A stretch of DNA of 64,000 bases from JAMXLO01 sp963818775 (GTDB lineage Bacteria > Pseudomonadota > Alphaproteobacteria > Acetobacterales > Acetobacteraceae), in NCBI GenBank assembly GCA_963818775.1, contig CAWFUF010000004.1, forward strand, positions 62,001 through 126,000, in the 5' to 3' direction. Below the pieces are notes generated by a model. The model was not told where the DNA came from and searched no databases. It saw only the letters and a list, made by a program, of their open reading frames with translations. A program made the position numbers and the translations under genes. Below, piece by piece: positions 9,618 to 18,360 of this stretch. Each line of letters opens with the position of its first letter. Within the stretch, counting starts at the first letter, position 1.

Positions 9618-10529
9618 ATGGAACCCAACCTGGTCCCCTACTCCCCGATCCTCCACCGCCCGCCGCTGCGCTGGCCGAACGGCGCACGCGTGGCACTCTG
9701 GGTGGTGCCGAATATCGAGCATTACGAATACCTGCCGAAGTTCGTTCGCGCGCGCGATCCCTGGCCGCGCTCGCCGCATCCAGACATCCTCGGCTACACG
9801 CAGCGCGATTATGGCAATCGCGTCGGTTTGTGGCGGCTGTTCGAGCTCACCGACGCGTTGGGCATCCGCTGCACTGTCAGCCTCAACATGGCCGTGCTCG
9901 AACATTTCCCGGAGATCCTCGGCGCGATGGAGGCGCGCAACTGGGAGTATATGTCGCACGGCATCTACAACACGCGCTACCACTGGAATTTCTCGCGCGA
10001 CGAAGAGCGTGCGGCGATGGAACAAAGCAAGGACATTCACCAGCGTCTCACCGGCCGCCGGCTTCGCGGCTGGTTCAGCCCGGCGATCACCAACACGCTG
10101 GATACATTCGAGGTCGCCGCCGAATGCGGCTACGATTATACGGCCGATCTGTATCATGACGACCAGCCTTTCCCGTTGAACGTGAAAACCGGGAATCTGA
10201 TCTCGATGCCTTATTCGGTGGACATCAACGACGTGATCCTACACCGCCGTGGTCAGGAGGCGGACGACTTTGCGCGCCACATCCGCGACTACTTCGATAC
10301 GGTGTACGAGGAAGGCGCCGAGCAGGGCCGCGTGATGTGCATAGCGCTGCATCCCTACTGGGTCGGCCAGCCGCACCGCATCCGCGTGTTCCGCCGCGCG
10401 ATGGAATACATCCTGTCGCATCCCGGCGTCTGGCTCACCACTGCGGGCGAGATTACCGACTGGTTCAACGAACATCATCTGCCACTGATCGAATCGCATC
10501 TCGCGGCGCGGGAGGCGGCCAATGGTTGA
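9618..10529 (+). CDS. Polysaccharide deacetylase-fold hydrolase, PuuE/allantoinase-like (first of pair)
   Basis: A 303-residue NodB/CE4-fold protein. The metal-binding TFDD motif of true polysaccharide deacetylases is replaced by WVVPNIEHYEY, the second motif is YMSHGIYN, and the C-terminal catalytic region is ALHPYWVGQPHRI. That pattern resembles PuuE-type allantoinases, suggesting hydrolysis of a ring or linear amide rather than a glycan. The ATG at 9618 is preceded by GCGGAGGAAATT. It overlaps its paralogue by 8 bases, and cynS is divergently transcribed 106 bases away. Confidence 0.85.
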   Translation: MEPNLVPYSPILHRPPLRWPNGARVALWVVPNIEHYEYLPKFVRARDPWPRSPHPDILGYTQRDYGNRVGLWRLFELTDALGIRCTVSLNMAVLEHFPEILGAMEARNWEYMSHGIYNTRYHWNFSRDEERAAMEQSKDIHQRLTGRRLRGWFSPAITNTLDTFEVAAECGYDYTADLYHDDQPFPLNVKTGNLISMPYSVDINDVILHRRGQEADDFARHIRDYFDTVYEEGAEQGRVMCIALHPYWVGQPHRIRVFRRAMEYILSHPGVWLTTAGEITDWFNEHHLPLIESHLAAREAANG

Positions 10530-11436
10530 GACCCCGAACACGCCACCCGTCGGCGAGCACCGCCGGCCTGGCATGGACCATCTGCATCACGCGTACCGCA
10601 CGCTGACCGAGGCGCCGCGCTTCGCCTGGCCCGACCGCGCGCGGATCGCCTTTACCGTCACGCTGGCGCTGGACTACTGGGAGGTGAACCCGCCGGAGGA
10701 CGCCAACCCCGATCCTCGCGTCGTCTCGCCATTGGGAAAATTCTTTCCCGACTGGCTGACCTGGAGCCAACGCGAATACGGCGCGCGCGTCGGGATCTTC
10801 CGTGTGCTCGATGTGCTGGATCGGTTCGGTGTGACGCCAAGTGTGGCGTTGGGTTCAGCGGCGGCGAAGCGCTATCCGGAGCTGGTGGACGAACTGGTGC
10901 GTCGCAACGCCTGCTTCCTCGCGCACGGAACCTATGCGACGCGACGGATCACGAGTCGCATGACCGAAGTTGAGGAACGCGCCTACATCACAGAATGCCG
11001 CGACGCGGTGCACGCCGCGGCAGGCGAGGCGCCGCTCGGCTGGTGCGGCCAAGACTTCAACGAGTTGGATCGCACGCCCGCGCTGCTGGCGGAAGCGGGC
11101 TTCGCCTACACCACCGACTGGGCGAGCGACGATCGGCCGTTCCTGCTAGACCGCGGCCTTGTCGCGCTGCCTCCGCAGCCGGAGTGGAATGATCTCGAGT
11201 GCATGTGGCTGCGCCGCGTGCCGCCGCCGGTGTGGGCCGATAACATCGCCGAAGCGTTCGCATTCCTGCACGACGAAGGTGGTGCAACATTCAACGTGAC
11301 GCTGCATCCGTGGATCGCCGGACAGGCGCACCGCATCCGCTGGCTGCGCGAGGCGCTTGCCCGCACGCTTGGCCGCCGACACGTATGGCGCACCACCACC
11401 GATGAGGTGGCACGCGTCGCACGCGAGCAACTCTGA
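10522..11436 (+). CDS. Polysaccharide deacetylase-fold hydrolase, PuuE-like (second of pair)
   Basis: A 304-residue paralogue of the preceding protein. Motifs in the same order are TVTLALDYWEV, FLAHGTYAT and NVTLHPWIAGQAHRI. Like its partner it lacks a TFDD metal motif. The 8-base overlap suggests the two are co-translated and may form a hetero-oligomer. Substrate unknown; the cyanase neighbour suggests small nitrogen compounds. The gene-level call is firm, the function tentative. Confidence 0.83.
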   Translation: MVETPNTPPVGEHRRPGMDHLHHAYRTLTEAPRFAWPDRARIAFTVTLALDYWEVNPPEDANPDPRVVSPLGKFFPDWLTWSQREYGARVGIFRVLDVLDRFGVTPSVALGSAAAKRYPELVDELVRRNACFLAHGTYATRRITSRMTEVEERAYITECRDAVHAAAGEAPLGWCGQDFNELDRTPALLAEAGFAYTTDWASDDRPFLLDRGLVALPPQPEWNDLECMWLRRVPPPVWADNIAEAFAFLHDEGGATFNVTLHPWIAGQAHRIRWLREALARTLGRRHVWRTTTDEVARVAREQL

Positions 11437-11447
11437 TCGCTGCGCCG

Positions 11448-11984
11448 ATGCCGACCCGCCGCATTCACATCATGGGTGCGTCCGGCGCGGGTGTCACCAC
11501 ACTTGGGCGCGCGCTGGCCGACGCACTCGGCCTGCCACACCACGATACGGATGACTACTACTGGCAACCGACGGATCCACCCTATCGGGATATGCGCGCC
11601 ATACCCGACCGGCTGCGCCTGATGCACGAGCTGTTCCTGCCGCGGCCATCCTGGGTACTGAGCGGTTCGCTCAACTCGTGGGGCGACCCGATCCTCGGAT
11701 TGCTCGACCTTGCGGTGTTCTTGCTTACGCCAACCGAAATCCGCCTTGCGCGGCTGCGTGATCGAGAACAGCGACGTGGCTGGGACGATGAAACCAATGA
11801 CTTCCTCGAGTGGGCCTCGCACTATGACGACGGCACCCGCGAGGGCCGCAGCCTGCCGCGTCACGAAGCCTGGCTGAAGACCCTTCGCTGCCCTGTGCTT
11901 CGTCTTGACGGCACCCATCCGGTCGCGGTTCTGGTCGATCAGATCGTGGCCGCGACAACAAGGCAGGACAGGGCAATAAATTGA
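11448..11984 (+). CDS. P-loop nucleotide-binding protein (adenylate kinase/shikimate kinase-like)
   Basis: A 178-residue protein with an N-terminal Walker A-like loop GASGAGVTT in place of the usual GxxGxGKS/T: the expected Lys is Val, which may reduce phosphate binding. HDTDDYYWQPTDPPY resembles the substrate-binding segment of topology-modulation/AAA-type small kinases. A Walker B-like LDLAVFLL and an Arg-rich lid (RLARLRDREQRRG) follow. It lies 11 bases after the deacetylase pair and its stop overlaps the next start. Confidence 0.75.
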   Translation: MPTRRIHIMGASGAGVTTLGRALADALGLPHHDTDDYYWQPTDPPYRDMRAIPDRLRLMHELFLPRPSWVLSGSLNSWGDPILGLLDLAVFLLTPTEIRLARLRDREQRRGWDDETNDFLEWASHYDDGTREGRSLPRHEAWLKTLRCPVLRLDGTHPVAVLVDQIVAATTRQDRAIN

Positions 11985-12843
11985 GCGGGGTGACGCAGGA
12001 CGAAATCGTCGCGGCCCGCCGCTGGTTCGCTGAGGAGCTGCGGTACGTCGCGCGTGTAAGATCGCCTGCCGTCGTCGATGCTTTCGCCAACGTCCTGCGC
12101 GAGCATTTCGCCGGACCCGGGCCATGGCGCCTGCTCAGTCCTTGGTATCTGCGGGACTATTGGACCACGCAGGATGCCGACCCCCGCCACCTATGCCACG
12201 ACGTGCTGGTCGCGATCGATGAAGCGCGCCGGCCAGCCGAGCCGGTGGCATTCCTCTATGATCAGCTCGATCTCGCCGCGGGCGAACATGTGGTGCATGT
12301 CGGCATGGGAACCGGCTACTACAGTGCCATTCTCGCACGCATCGTCGGCCACAGTGGCGCGGTGACCGCGGTGGAGATCGATCCGGTGCTCGCTGCCCGG
12401 GCGCGGACAAACCTGATGCCGGACTGGCCACAAGCGCGTGTCGTGACCGCGGACGGCTTCGCGTTCCGTGCTGAGCGGCCGGCCGATGCCATCATCGTCA
12501 ATGCCGGCGTGACGCATCTGTCGCAGACATGGCTCAACGCTCTCACCGAACCAGGCGGACGGCTGCTCGTGCCGTTGACCAATGCGAACAGGGCAGGCGG
12601 GTTCGTACTGATAACGCGACGCAAGGGCCCGACGCCTCGCTACGACGCGCGCCACGTCTGTGGCACCGGCATCATTGGTTGCATGGACGCGACGACGAAG
12701 CCGAGGGAAGGCTGGTCGCTGCGATCGCAAAGTCGGGCTTTGCGGCCATCCGGTCGCTGCGGCGTCCGCCAGATCAACCGGACGAGACCTGCTGGCTCGC
12801 CGGCGACGGCTGGTGGCTGTCGACTGCTTCATTCGACATGTGA
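11981..12843 (+). pseudogene. PCMT-like (protein-L-isoaspartate O-methyltransferase family) methyltransferase, frameshifted
   Basis: SAM-dependent methyltransferase with motif I VHVGMGTGYYSA and a following acidic AVEIDP, related to protein-L-isoaspartyl methyltransferases. The first frame encodes sensible protein to GIIGCMDA near 12690. After that, the correct sequence (DDEAEGRLVAAIAKSGF ... STASFDM) continues in another frame and stops at 12843, exactly before the next gene's ribosome-binding site. Restoring one base near 12690 gives a 287-residue protein. The start is TTG at 11981 overlapping the previous stop, or GTG at 11990. It may be a sequencing error or a real mutation. Confidence 0.8.
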
Positions 12844-12852
12844 GGAGGAACC

Positions 12853-13161
12853 ATGCTGCAGCTGCGACCCAACTGCGAGTACTGCGACAAGGACCTTCCA
12901 CCGAACGCGATAGACGCCCGCGTATGCAGCTACGAGTGCACATACTGTGCGCGCTGCGTCGAGACGGTGCTGTTCAACGTTTGCCCGAACTGCGGTGGCG
13001 GGTTCGCGCCGCGGCCGATCCGCCCGACGACCGAACGGCGCGCTGGTGTGTGCCTCGGCAGGCAGCCTGCTTCGACACAGCGCGTCCACTTGAAATGGGA
13101 TCGCGCCGAACTCGCGGAGTTCATCACGACGGCGCGCGAGGTCGCGCCGGAGGAGCGGTAA
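12853..13161 (+). CDS. DUF1272 domain protein (zinc-ribbon-like)
   Basis: A 102-residue protein of the DUF1272 family. The N-terminal 55 residues contain paired cysteines (CEYCDKD, CSYECTYCARCVE, CPNCGGGF) that likely bind zinc, followed by the typical RPIRP motif. The C-terminal tail is basic. GGAGG immediately precedes the ATG with good spacing. Molecular function is unknown. It is the last gene of a plus-strand run starting with the deacetylase pair. Confidence 0.88.
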   Translation: MLQLRPNCEYCDKDLPPNAIDARVCSYECTYCARCVETVLFNVCPNCGGGFAPRPIRPTTERRAGVCLGRQPASTQRVHLKWDRAELAEFITTAREVAPEER

Positions 13162-13181
13162 GCCCGCGCCGCATCCAGCCG

Positions 13182-14369
13182 TCAGTCCGCCGCTGCCGCG
13201 CGGGATCCTACCGCGCTCAACGACAACAGCGCCAAGAACGACAGGCCGGTGAGTGAGCCGGACAGCAGCAAGGCGTAGAGCGGGCCGCCCCGGTCGAGCA
13301 CGATGCCGAACAACACGGGCGCTCCACCCTGCAGGATACGTGCTGGCGCGGACAGGAAGCCTGTCCGCAGGCCGTAACCTGTAGGTCCGAACAGCGCGAG
13401 GGGCAGCGTGCCGCGTGCGATGGTCAGCATGCCGTTGCCAGCGCCGTGCAGCAGAACGAAGGGTATCGCTGCCACCGGCCCGAACATCGCCAGCAAGGTC
13501 GCGCCGATCGGATGCAGGCCGGTTGCCAGTCGCGCCGAAATCATCGGGGACAGCCGGCGCAACAGGCCGAATTCAACCAGGCGGGCGGCGACCTGCGCCG
13601 GGCCGACCAGCGACGCCGCGGCCACAGCAACCGCCGGGGTCGATCCCATTGCCTGGAGTAGCCGCGGCAGGTGTGCCGCCATGGCGGTCGAGACGAACCA
13701 AGTGGCGCCGAACACGCTGGCAAGGACGATCATCGTCCACGGCAGGCCGGACGCGGCCTCAGGCACGTGCGTCGTCTCCGGCACATGCGGCGGAGTTCTT
13801 GGCACCAACAGCCAATTCATTGGCAGCCCGATCAGCAGATGCAGCGCCGCCCAGGCCAGACAGGCTCCGCGCCAGCCAAACGCGTCGATGAATATGGCAC
13901 TCGTCGGCCAACCCACCGTGCTGGCGAACCCGGCAAACAGCGTGATGCCGGTGATCGCATTGCGTGCGTCACGGCCATACAGTCCGGCGACTGTCGCGAA
14001 GGCTGCCTCATACAGGCCGAAGCCCATGCCTATGCCGAGGATGGTCCAGGCCACCATGAGCCCCGCCCAACCGGACGCAAACGCGAGTGCCACGAGGCCG
14101 CTGGCGAACACCAGGTTGGTCGCGGCAAGCACATCGCGCCCGCCATAGCGATCGATGATCCGGCCAGCGAGTGGGCCGAGTAGCCCGGACAGCAGAAGTG
14201 CGGCGGAAAAGACGCCGAAGAACCACACCCGCGGCAATTGCAGCGCGGCGGATATCCGATCGGCGAACACCGCCGGGAGATAGTAGGTCGAACCCCAGGC
14301 AAGGGTCTGCGTGACGCCCAGGGTTGAGACGACAACGCTACGCCGACCGGTCAGGGCGGCCCATGTCAT
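13182..14369 (-). CDS. MFS transporter in arsenic operon
   Basis: A 395-residue major facilitator protein with about 12 membrane segments. The loop GRIIDRYGGRDV between helices 2 and 3 is the MFS signature. Its ATG overlaps the stop of the ACR3 gene as ATGA (14366-14369), so it is translated with the ars operon. By context it may export an arsenical such as methylated arsenic, but the sequence alone does not place it in ArsJ or ArsK. It ends 20 bases from convergent DUF1272. Confidence 0.85.
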   Translation of the reverse strand: MTWAALTGRRSVVVSTLGVTQTLAWGSTYYLPAVFADRISAALQLPRVWFFGVFSAALLLSGLLGPLAGRIIDRYGGRDVLAATNLVFASGLVALAFASGWAGLMVAWTILGIGMGFGLYEAAFATVAGLYGRDARNAITGITLFAGFASTVGWPTSAIFIDAFGWRGACLAWAALHLLIGLPMNWLLVPRTPPHVPETTHVPEAASGLPWTMIVLASVFGATWFVSTAMAAHLPRLLQAMGSTPAVAVAAASLVGPAQVAARLVEFGLLRRLSPMISARLATGLHPIGATLLAMFGPVAAIPFVLLHGAGNGMLTIARGTLPLALFGPTGYGLRTGFLSAPARILQGGAPVLFGIVLDRGGPLYALLLSGSLTGLSFLALLSLSAVGSRAAAAD

Positions 14370-15436
14370 GCCCGCTCATACCAGGCACGCGAACGGCGAA
14401 CGATGTGGACGACAGACAGCATGACCGGCACTTCCACCAGAACCCCCACAACAGTCGCGAGCGCCGCGCCCGACTGAAATCCGAACAGAGCGATGGCGGT
14501 CGCGACAGCCAGTTCGAAGAAGTTACTCGCCCCGATCAGCGCGGACGGCCCCGCCACGCACCATTCGACGCCGAGAGTCCGATTCAGCCAATAGGCAAGT
14601 CCAGCATTGAAATAGACCTGTATGACGATTGGCACGGCCAACAGCGCGATGACGACCGGCTGTCGCATGATCTGTTGGCCCTGCAGTCCGAACAGAAGCA
14701 CCAGCGTCAGCAGCAGTGCGCAGAGTGACAGCGGAGCGAGCGAGCGCAGCGTGCGGCCAAGCACTGAAAGCCCACCTTGTGCCAACAGCATCTGGCGCCA
14801 GAGCTGGGCCACGATCACCGGCACAACGATATACAGCACGACCGACAGGATCAGCGTGTCCCACGGCACGGTGATCGACGACAGGCCCAGCAGCAGCCCC
14901 ACGATCGGCGCGAAGGCCACCACCATGATCGTGTCATTGAGCGCGACCTGGCTGAGCGTGAAATGCGGTTCGCCATCGACGAGGTTCGACCAGACGAACA
15001 CCATGGCGGTGCACGGCGCCGCGGCCAGCAGTATGAGCCCCGCTGTGTAACTGCTGATCTGTTCCGAGGGCAGGTATGGCCGAAACAGATGTGCGATGAA
15101 TATCCATGCCAGCAATGCCATCGAGAACGGCTTGATCAGCCAGTTGACGCCGACCGTCGAGGCGATGCCGCGCCAGTGCTGACCGACTTCCCGCAGCGCG
15201 GCAGGATCGATCTTGAGCAGCATCGGCACGATCATCAGCCAGACCAGCACCGCGACGGGGAGGTTGACGTGTGCGACCGTCGCGGTGCCGATGACCTGAA
15301 ACACGCTCGGCATAAGCTGACCGAGGGCGACTCCCGAAATGATGCACAGCGCGACCCAAACCGTCAGGAAGCGCTCGAACACGCCTATCGTGGGCCGGCT
15401 AGGCGCGAGGCTGGCCGCGGCGGCTGAATCGCTCAT
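14366..15436 (-). CDS. acr3: ACR3-family arsenite efflux transporter
   Basis: Inner-membrane As(III) extruder of the BART superfamily, about 10 membrane helices, 356 residues with the ATG at 15436. The conserved Cys lies in LLAAAPCTAMVFVWSNLVDG, the hallmark of ACR3. The SALIGASNFFELAVATAIAL helix is also typical. The start is chosen because ATGA overlaps the arsM stop (15433-15436); the longer frame would add 14 residues inside arsM. It pumps out arsenite not methylated by ArsM. Confidence 0.96.
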   Translation of the reverse strand: MSDSAAAASLAPSRPTIGVFERFLTVWVALCIISGVALGQLMPSVFQVIGTATVAHVNLPVAVLVWLMIVPMLLKIDPAALREVGQHWRGIASTVGVNWLIKPFSMALLAWIFIAHLFRPYLPSEQISSYTAGLILLAAAPCTAMVFVWSNLVDGEPHFTLSQVALNDTIMVVAFAPIVGLLLGLSSITVPWDTLILSVVLYIVVPVIVAQLWRQMLLAQGGLSVLGRTLRSLAPLSLCALLLTLVLLFGLQGQQIMRQPVVIALLAVPIVIQVYFNAGLAYWLNRTLGVEWCVAGPSALIGASNFFELAVATAIALFGFQSGAALATVVGVLVEVPVMLSVVHIVRRSRAWYERA

Positions 15437-16245
15437 ACGTTCGGCTTGCGCGCCTCGATCGTGGCTGAAGCGACGCATTTCTCGATACCCCGCCCCGGCG
15501 CCCAGGCCGCGACCATTTTGCGGCTGTCGGGTTTGACCGCGACCGTCACGTCAACGAATCCCGCCTCGCAAAGCAACGATTCGGCGCGTTCAGCAGAGAT
15601 GGCACCGGCGATGCAGCCGCATAGCAGCGCCGGGTCGGTGCTCAAATCTTCGGGCAGCGGTGCGATGTTGACCACGTCGGAGATCGCCACGCGCCCGCCG
15701 GGCTTCAGCACGCGGAATGCTTCGCGGAACACCTGCGCCTTATCGGGGACGAGATTGACCACGCAGTTCGAGATGACCACGTCTGCCGTGTTGTCGGCGA
15801 TCGGCAGGTGTTCGAGTTCTCCCAAGCGAAACTCAACATTGGCCGCGCCGATCTTCCCGGCATTCTCGCGGGCCTTTCGCAGCATCTCATGCGTCATATC
15901 GACACCGATGACGCGCCCGGTCGGGCCGACCTGCCGCGCGGCCAGCAGGCCGTCGAAGCCGGCGCCGCTGCCAAGGTCGACCACGACTTCGCCCGATTTG
16001 ATTGCCGCAATGGCCTGAGGGTTGCCGCAGCCGAGGCCAAGGTTTGCGCCATCCGGCACGGCAGCCAGTTCCTCGGGCGAGTAGCCCATCTCTCGCGCCT
16101 GGAGGGCGGGCGCAATAGCAGTATCGCAACAGGACGGCGTTGCCGGCGCGCAGCATGAGGCGTCGGCGCGTACAGCAATGCCGCCGTAGCGGGCGCGGAC
16201 CATCTCCTTTATTTCGGCTGGTTCGATGAGCTTGTCCGACATCAT
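15433..16245 (-). CDS. arsM: Arsenite S-adenosylmethyltransferase ArsM
   Basis: Methylates As(III) using SAM to give methyl- and dimethylarsenicals. It is 270 residues. SAM motif I is VVVDLGSGAGFDGLLAAR, with GLGCGNP just before it carrying one conserved arsenic-binding Cys. The second and third catalytic Cys are in SNCVVNLV and LLCGCIAGA. An N-terminal SCCAP...SCC pair of CC motifs is typical of bacterial ArsM. It overlaps arsR by four bases (16242-16245), as expected in a single ars transcript. Confidence 0.96.
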   Translation of the reverse strand: MMSDKLIEPAEIKEMVRARYGGIAVRADASCCAPATPSCCDTAIAPALQAREMGYSPEELAAVPDGANLGLGCGNPQAIAAIKSGEVVVDLGSGAGFDGLLAARQVGPTGRVIGVDMTHEMLRKARENAGKIGAANVEFRLGELEHLPIADNTADVVISNCVVNLVPDKAQVFREAFRVLKPGGRVAISDVVNIAPLPEDLSTDPALLCGCIAGAISAERAESLLCEAGFVDVTVAVKPDSRKMVAAWAPGRGIEKCVASATIEARKPNV

Positions 16246-16592
16246 TCAGGTGTCCCTTGTGTGGATAGCTCGAGAGGCAGGCAGAGCGGCGGACAGGTAC
16301 CGGCTGTCGAGCGACCGCAACAGTTCTCGGTGAGATAGGCGAGCAGCGCATTCATGGTGGGGTAGACGGCTGCATAGATCAGCGATCGCCCATTGCGTGT
16401 GAACGTGACGAGGCCAGCGTTCTTCAGTTCCTTCAGATGGAACGCCAGTGTCGCCGAGGGCAGGCCAAGTTGCTCGCCGATCTGGCCGGCCGGCAGACCG
16501 TCGACGCCGGCCTGCACAAGCAGGCGATAGACATCGAGCCGGGACTCCTGGGCGAGAGCGGCCAAGGCAGCCAGGGCGTCCATTTTCTCCAT
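16242..16592 (-). CDS. arsR: ArsR-family arsenic-responsive repressor
   Basis: Winged-helix repressor, 116 residues from the ATG at 16592. The DNA-recognition helix region is LGLPSATLAFHLKELKNAGL. Metalloid-sensing cysteines are clustered near the C-terminus (NCCGRSTAGTCPPLC), similar to the Cys-rich tail of Acidithiobacillus-type ArsR. No good ribosome site precedes the ATG, and the promoter geometry suggests a leaderless mRNA. Alternative upstream Mets at 16619 and 16676 would lie at or upstream of the predicted promoter. Confidence 0.93.
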   Translation of the reverse strand: MEKMDALAALAALAQESRLDVYRLLVQAGVDGLPAGQIGEQLGLPSATLAFHLKELKNAGLVTFTRNGRSLIYAAVYPTMNALLAYLTENCCGRSTAGTCPPLCLPLELSTQGTPE

Positions 16593-16628
16593 AGTTCCGG
16601 AATTATGGAGGGTTCCCATGAATGTCAA
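16589..16628 (-). promoter_or_regulatory. ars operon promoter with ArsR operator
   Basis: On the minus strand TTGACA (16628-16623) and TAATTC (16605-16600) are 17 bases apart. A 20-bp palindrome with one mismatched pair, CCATAGTTCC/GGAATTATGG (16589-16608), covers the -10 box, the expected start site and the arsR ATG. This geometry fits ArsR autorepression and a transcript starting at or within a few bases of the ATG. Confidence 0.8.
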
Positions 16629-16690
16629 GCGGTGACAGCCCGGGCCGCCGGCGCAAGGATGACCCGGCGAGCGCAATTACCGGAGAGCAG

Positions 16691-17350
16691 ATGGAGAATA
16701 ACGTGCGCGGCCAGACCGATCCGCGCTGGCTGCTTTGGGCGCGCGAAATGCAGGCACTGGCGCAAACCGGCCTGGCCTTGACGCGCGATCCATACGACCG
16801 AGAGCGTTACCAGCGACTGCGCGGTCTCGCGGCCCGGATCATGACCGAGCATAGGGGCCAGGATGTGCAACCCATCGAAGCGTTGTTTGCAGGAGATATC
16901 GGCTACGCCACGCCAAAGCTCGATGTACGCGGGGCGGTATTCAGGGACAGCCGGTTGCTCCTGGTGCGGGAGACAGCGGATGGCGACCGCTGGACGCTCC
17001 CGGGCGGCTGGGCCGACGTAAACGAAAGCCCATTTGAATCCGTTGTGAAGGAAGTTCGCGAAGAGTTTGGCTTCGACGTGCGCGTAGCCAAACTTGCGGC
17101 AGTCTGGGATCGGGCACGACATCCGCACGTGCCTTCCTACACCTTTCACATCTGGAAGCTGTTCTTCGTGTGCGAGATTATCGGTGGCGCGGCCCGTGGC
17201 GGCCTGGAGACCAGCGCGGTCGAATTCTTTGCCGAGGACGAGCTGCCGCGTGATCTCTCGATCAGCCGTGTGCTGCTGCCGCAGCTTCGGCGCATGTTCG
17301 AACACATGCGCAGACCCGAGCTGCCGACTGACTTCGATTTAGCAGCCTAA
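16691..17350 (+). CDS. NUDIX hydrolase with N-terminal helical domain
   Basis: A 219-residue pyrophosphohydrolase. The N-terminal 60 residues (LLWAREMQALAQTGLALTRD) form the helical domain seen in a NUDIX subfamily of nucleotide-sugar or ADP-ribose hydrolases. The NUDIX box starts at GGWADVNESPFESVV and continues KEVREEFGF, with Lys replacing the first Arg of REUXEE. ATG 16691 follows CGGAGAGC; a longer frame reaches into the ars promoter and is rejected. Its stop overlaps the convergent ilvE stop. Substrate unknown. Confidence 0.9.
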   Translation: MENNVRGQTDPRWLLWAREMQALAQTGLALTRDPYDRERYQRLRGLAARIMTEHRGQDVQPIEALFAGDIGYATPKLDVRGAVFRDSRLLLVRETADGDRWTLPGGWADVNESPFESVVKEVREEFGFDVRVAKLAAVWDRARHPHVPSYTFHIWKLFFVCEIIGGAARGGLETSAVEFFAEDELPRDLSISRVLLPQLRRMFEHMRRPELPTDFDLAA

Positions 17351-18249
17351 CCAGACACCACCTTCGCCACTTCGGCCGGTGACTGCCGCACCAGCGCATC
17401 GTATCCATGCAACAGCGTCTCGGTAATGCGCGTAGGCGTATAACGACGACCGGCGATCTCGTGCACCGGCGTAACTTCGGCCGCAGTGCCGGCGAGGAAC
17501 ACCTCCGTCGCATGGTCAAGCTCGGAAAATTCGATCGGTCGCTCGACCACCTTCATCTGCTGCCGTCGCGCCAGGCTCATCACCGAGCGCCGCGTGATGC
17601 CGTCCAGGAAGCAGTCCGGATCGGGTGTATGCAGTTCGCCATCCATGACGAAGAAGATGTTGGCACTGGTCGTCTCCGCCACGCGCCCCCGCCAGTCCAG
17701 CATCAGCGCGTCGGCGTACCCCTCTTGCTCCGCCCTGTGCTTCGAAAGCGTGCCGATCATGTAGAGGCCCGTAGCCTTTGACGCAGTCGGTGCAGTGTTC
17801 GGCGAAGGCCGCTTCCATTCCGCCATTCCCATCCGGATGCCCGCCATCCGATCGTCGCCGAAATAGCTCGGCCACGGCCAGGCGGCGATCGCCAGGTGGA
17901 TTTTCGTCCGCTGCGCCGCCACCGCCAGCATCTCGGACCCGCGCCAGGCAATCGGCCTCACATAGGCGTCGGTCAGCCCGTTCGCCGCCAGCACCTCGTT
18001 GCACGCCGCATCGATCTGATCCGCCGAGAACGGAATCTCGAACCCAAGAATGCGCGCCGAATTGATCAGCCGATCGGTGTGATCGCGGAGCCGGAAGATG
18101 CTCCCGCAATACGCCCGTTCGCCTTCGAACACGGCGCTGGCATAGTGCAGCCCATGGGTCAGGACATGCAGCTTCGCGTCGCGCCAGGGGACCAGGGCAC
18201 CATCCCACCAGATCCAGCCATCCCGATCGTCGAAAGGAATTAGCTCCAT
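17347..18249 (-). CDS. ilvE: Branched-chain amino acid aminotransferase (class IV)
   Basis: PLP enzyme of 300 residues that transfers amino groups between glutamate and Val, Ile or Leu keto acids. It begins with WIWWDGALVPWRDAKLHVLT and HGLHYASAVFEGERAY, the IlvE start. The PLP lysine lies in TGLYMIGTLSKHRAEQEGYA-type context, and DGITRRSVM is the conserved C-terminal motif. D-amino-acid or ADC lyase paralogues are less likely. It stands alone, divergent from marR and stop-to-stop with the NUDIX gene. Confidence 0.94.
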   Translation of the reverse strand: MELIPFDDRDGWIWWDGALVPWRDAKLHVLTHGLHYASAVFEGERAYCGSIFRLRDHTDRLINSARILGFEIPFSADQIDAACNEVLAANGLTDAYVRPIAWRGSEMLAVAAQRTKIHLAIAAWPWPSYFGDDRMAGIRMGMAEWKRPSPNTAPTASKATGLYMIGTLSKHRAEQEGYADALMLDWRGRVAETTSANIFFVMDGELHTPDPDCFLDGITRRSVMSLARRQQMKVVERPIEFSELDHATEVFLAGTAAEVTPVHEIAGRRYTPTRITETLLHGYDALVRQSPAEVAKVVSG

Positions 18250-18360
18250 GGCCGCAATCTCCGCAATATTGTTTCTTCGTATGACCAGACCCTATGGTGG
18301 TCGCACCGATAAGTCAATAAAGCTGACATAATTTTCAGCCCGGCCCAAGGAATGCCTGCC

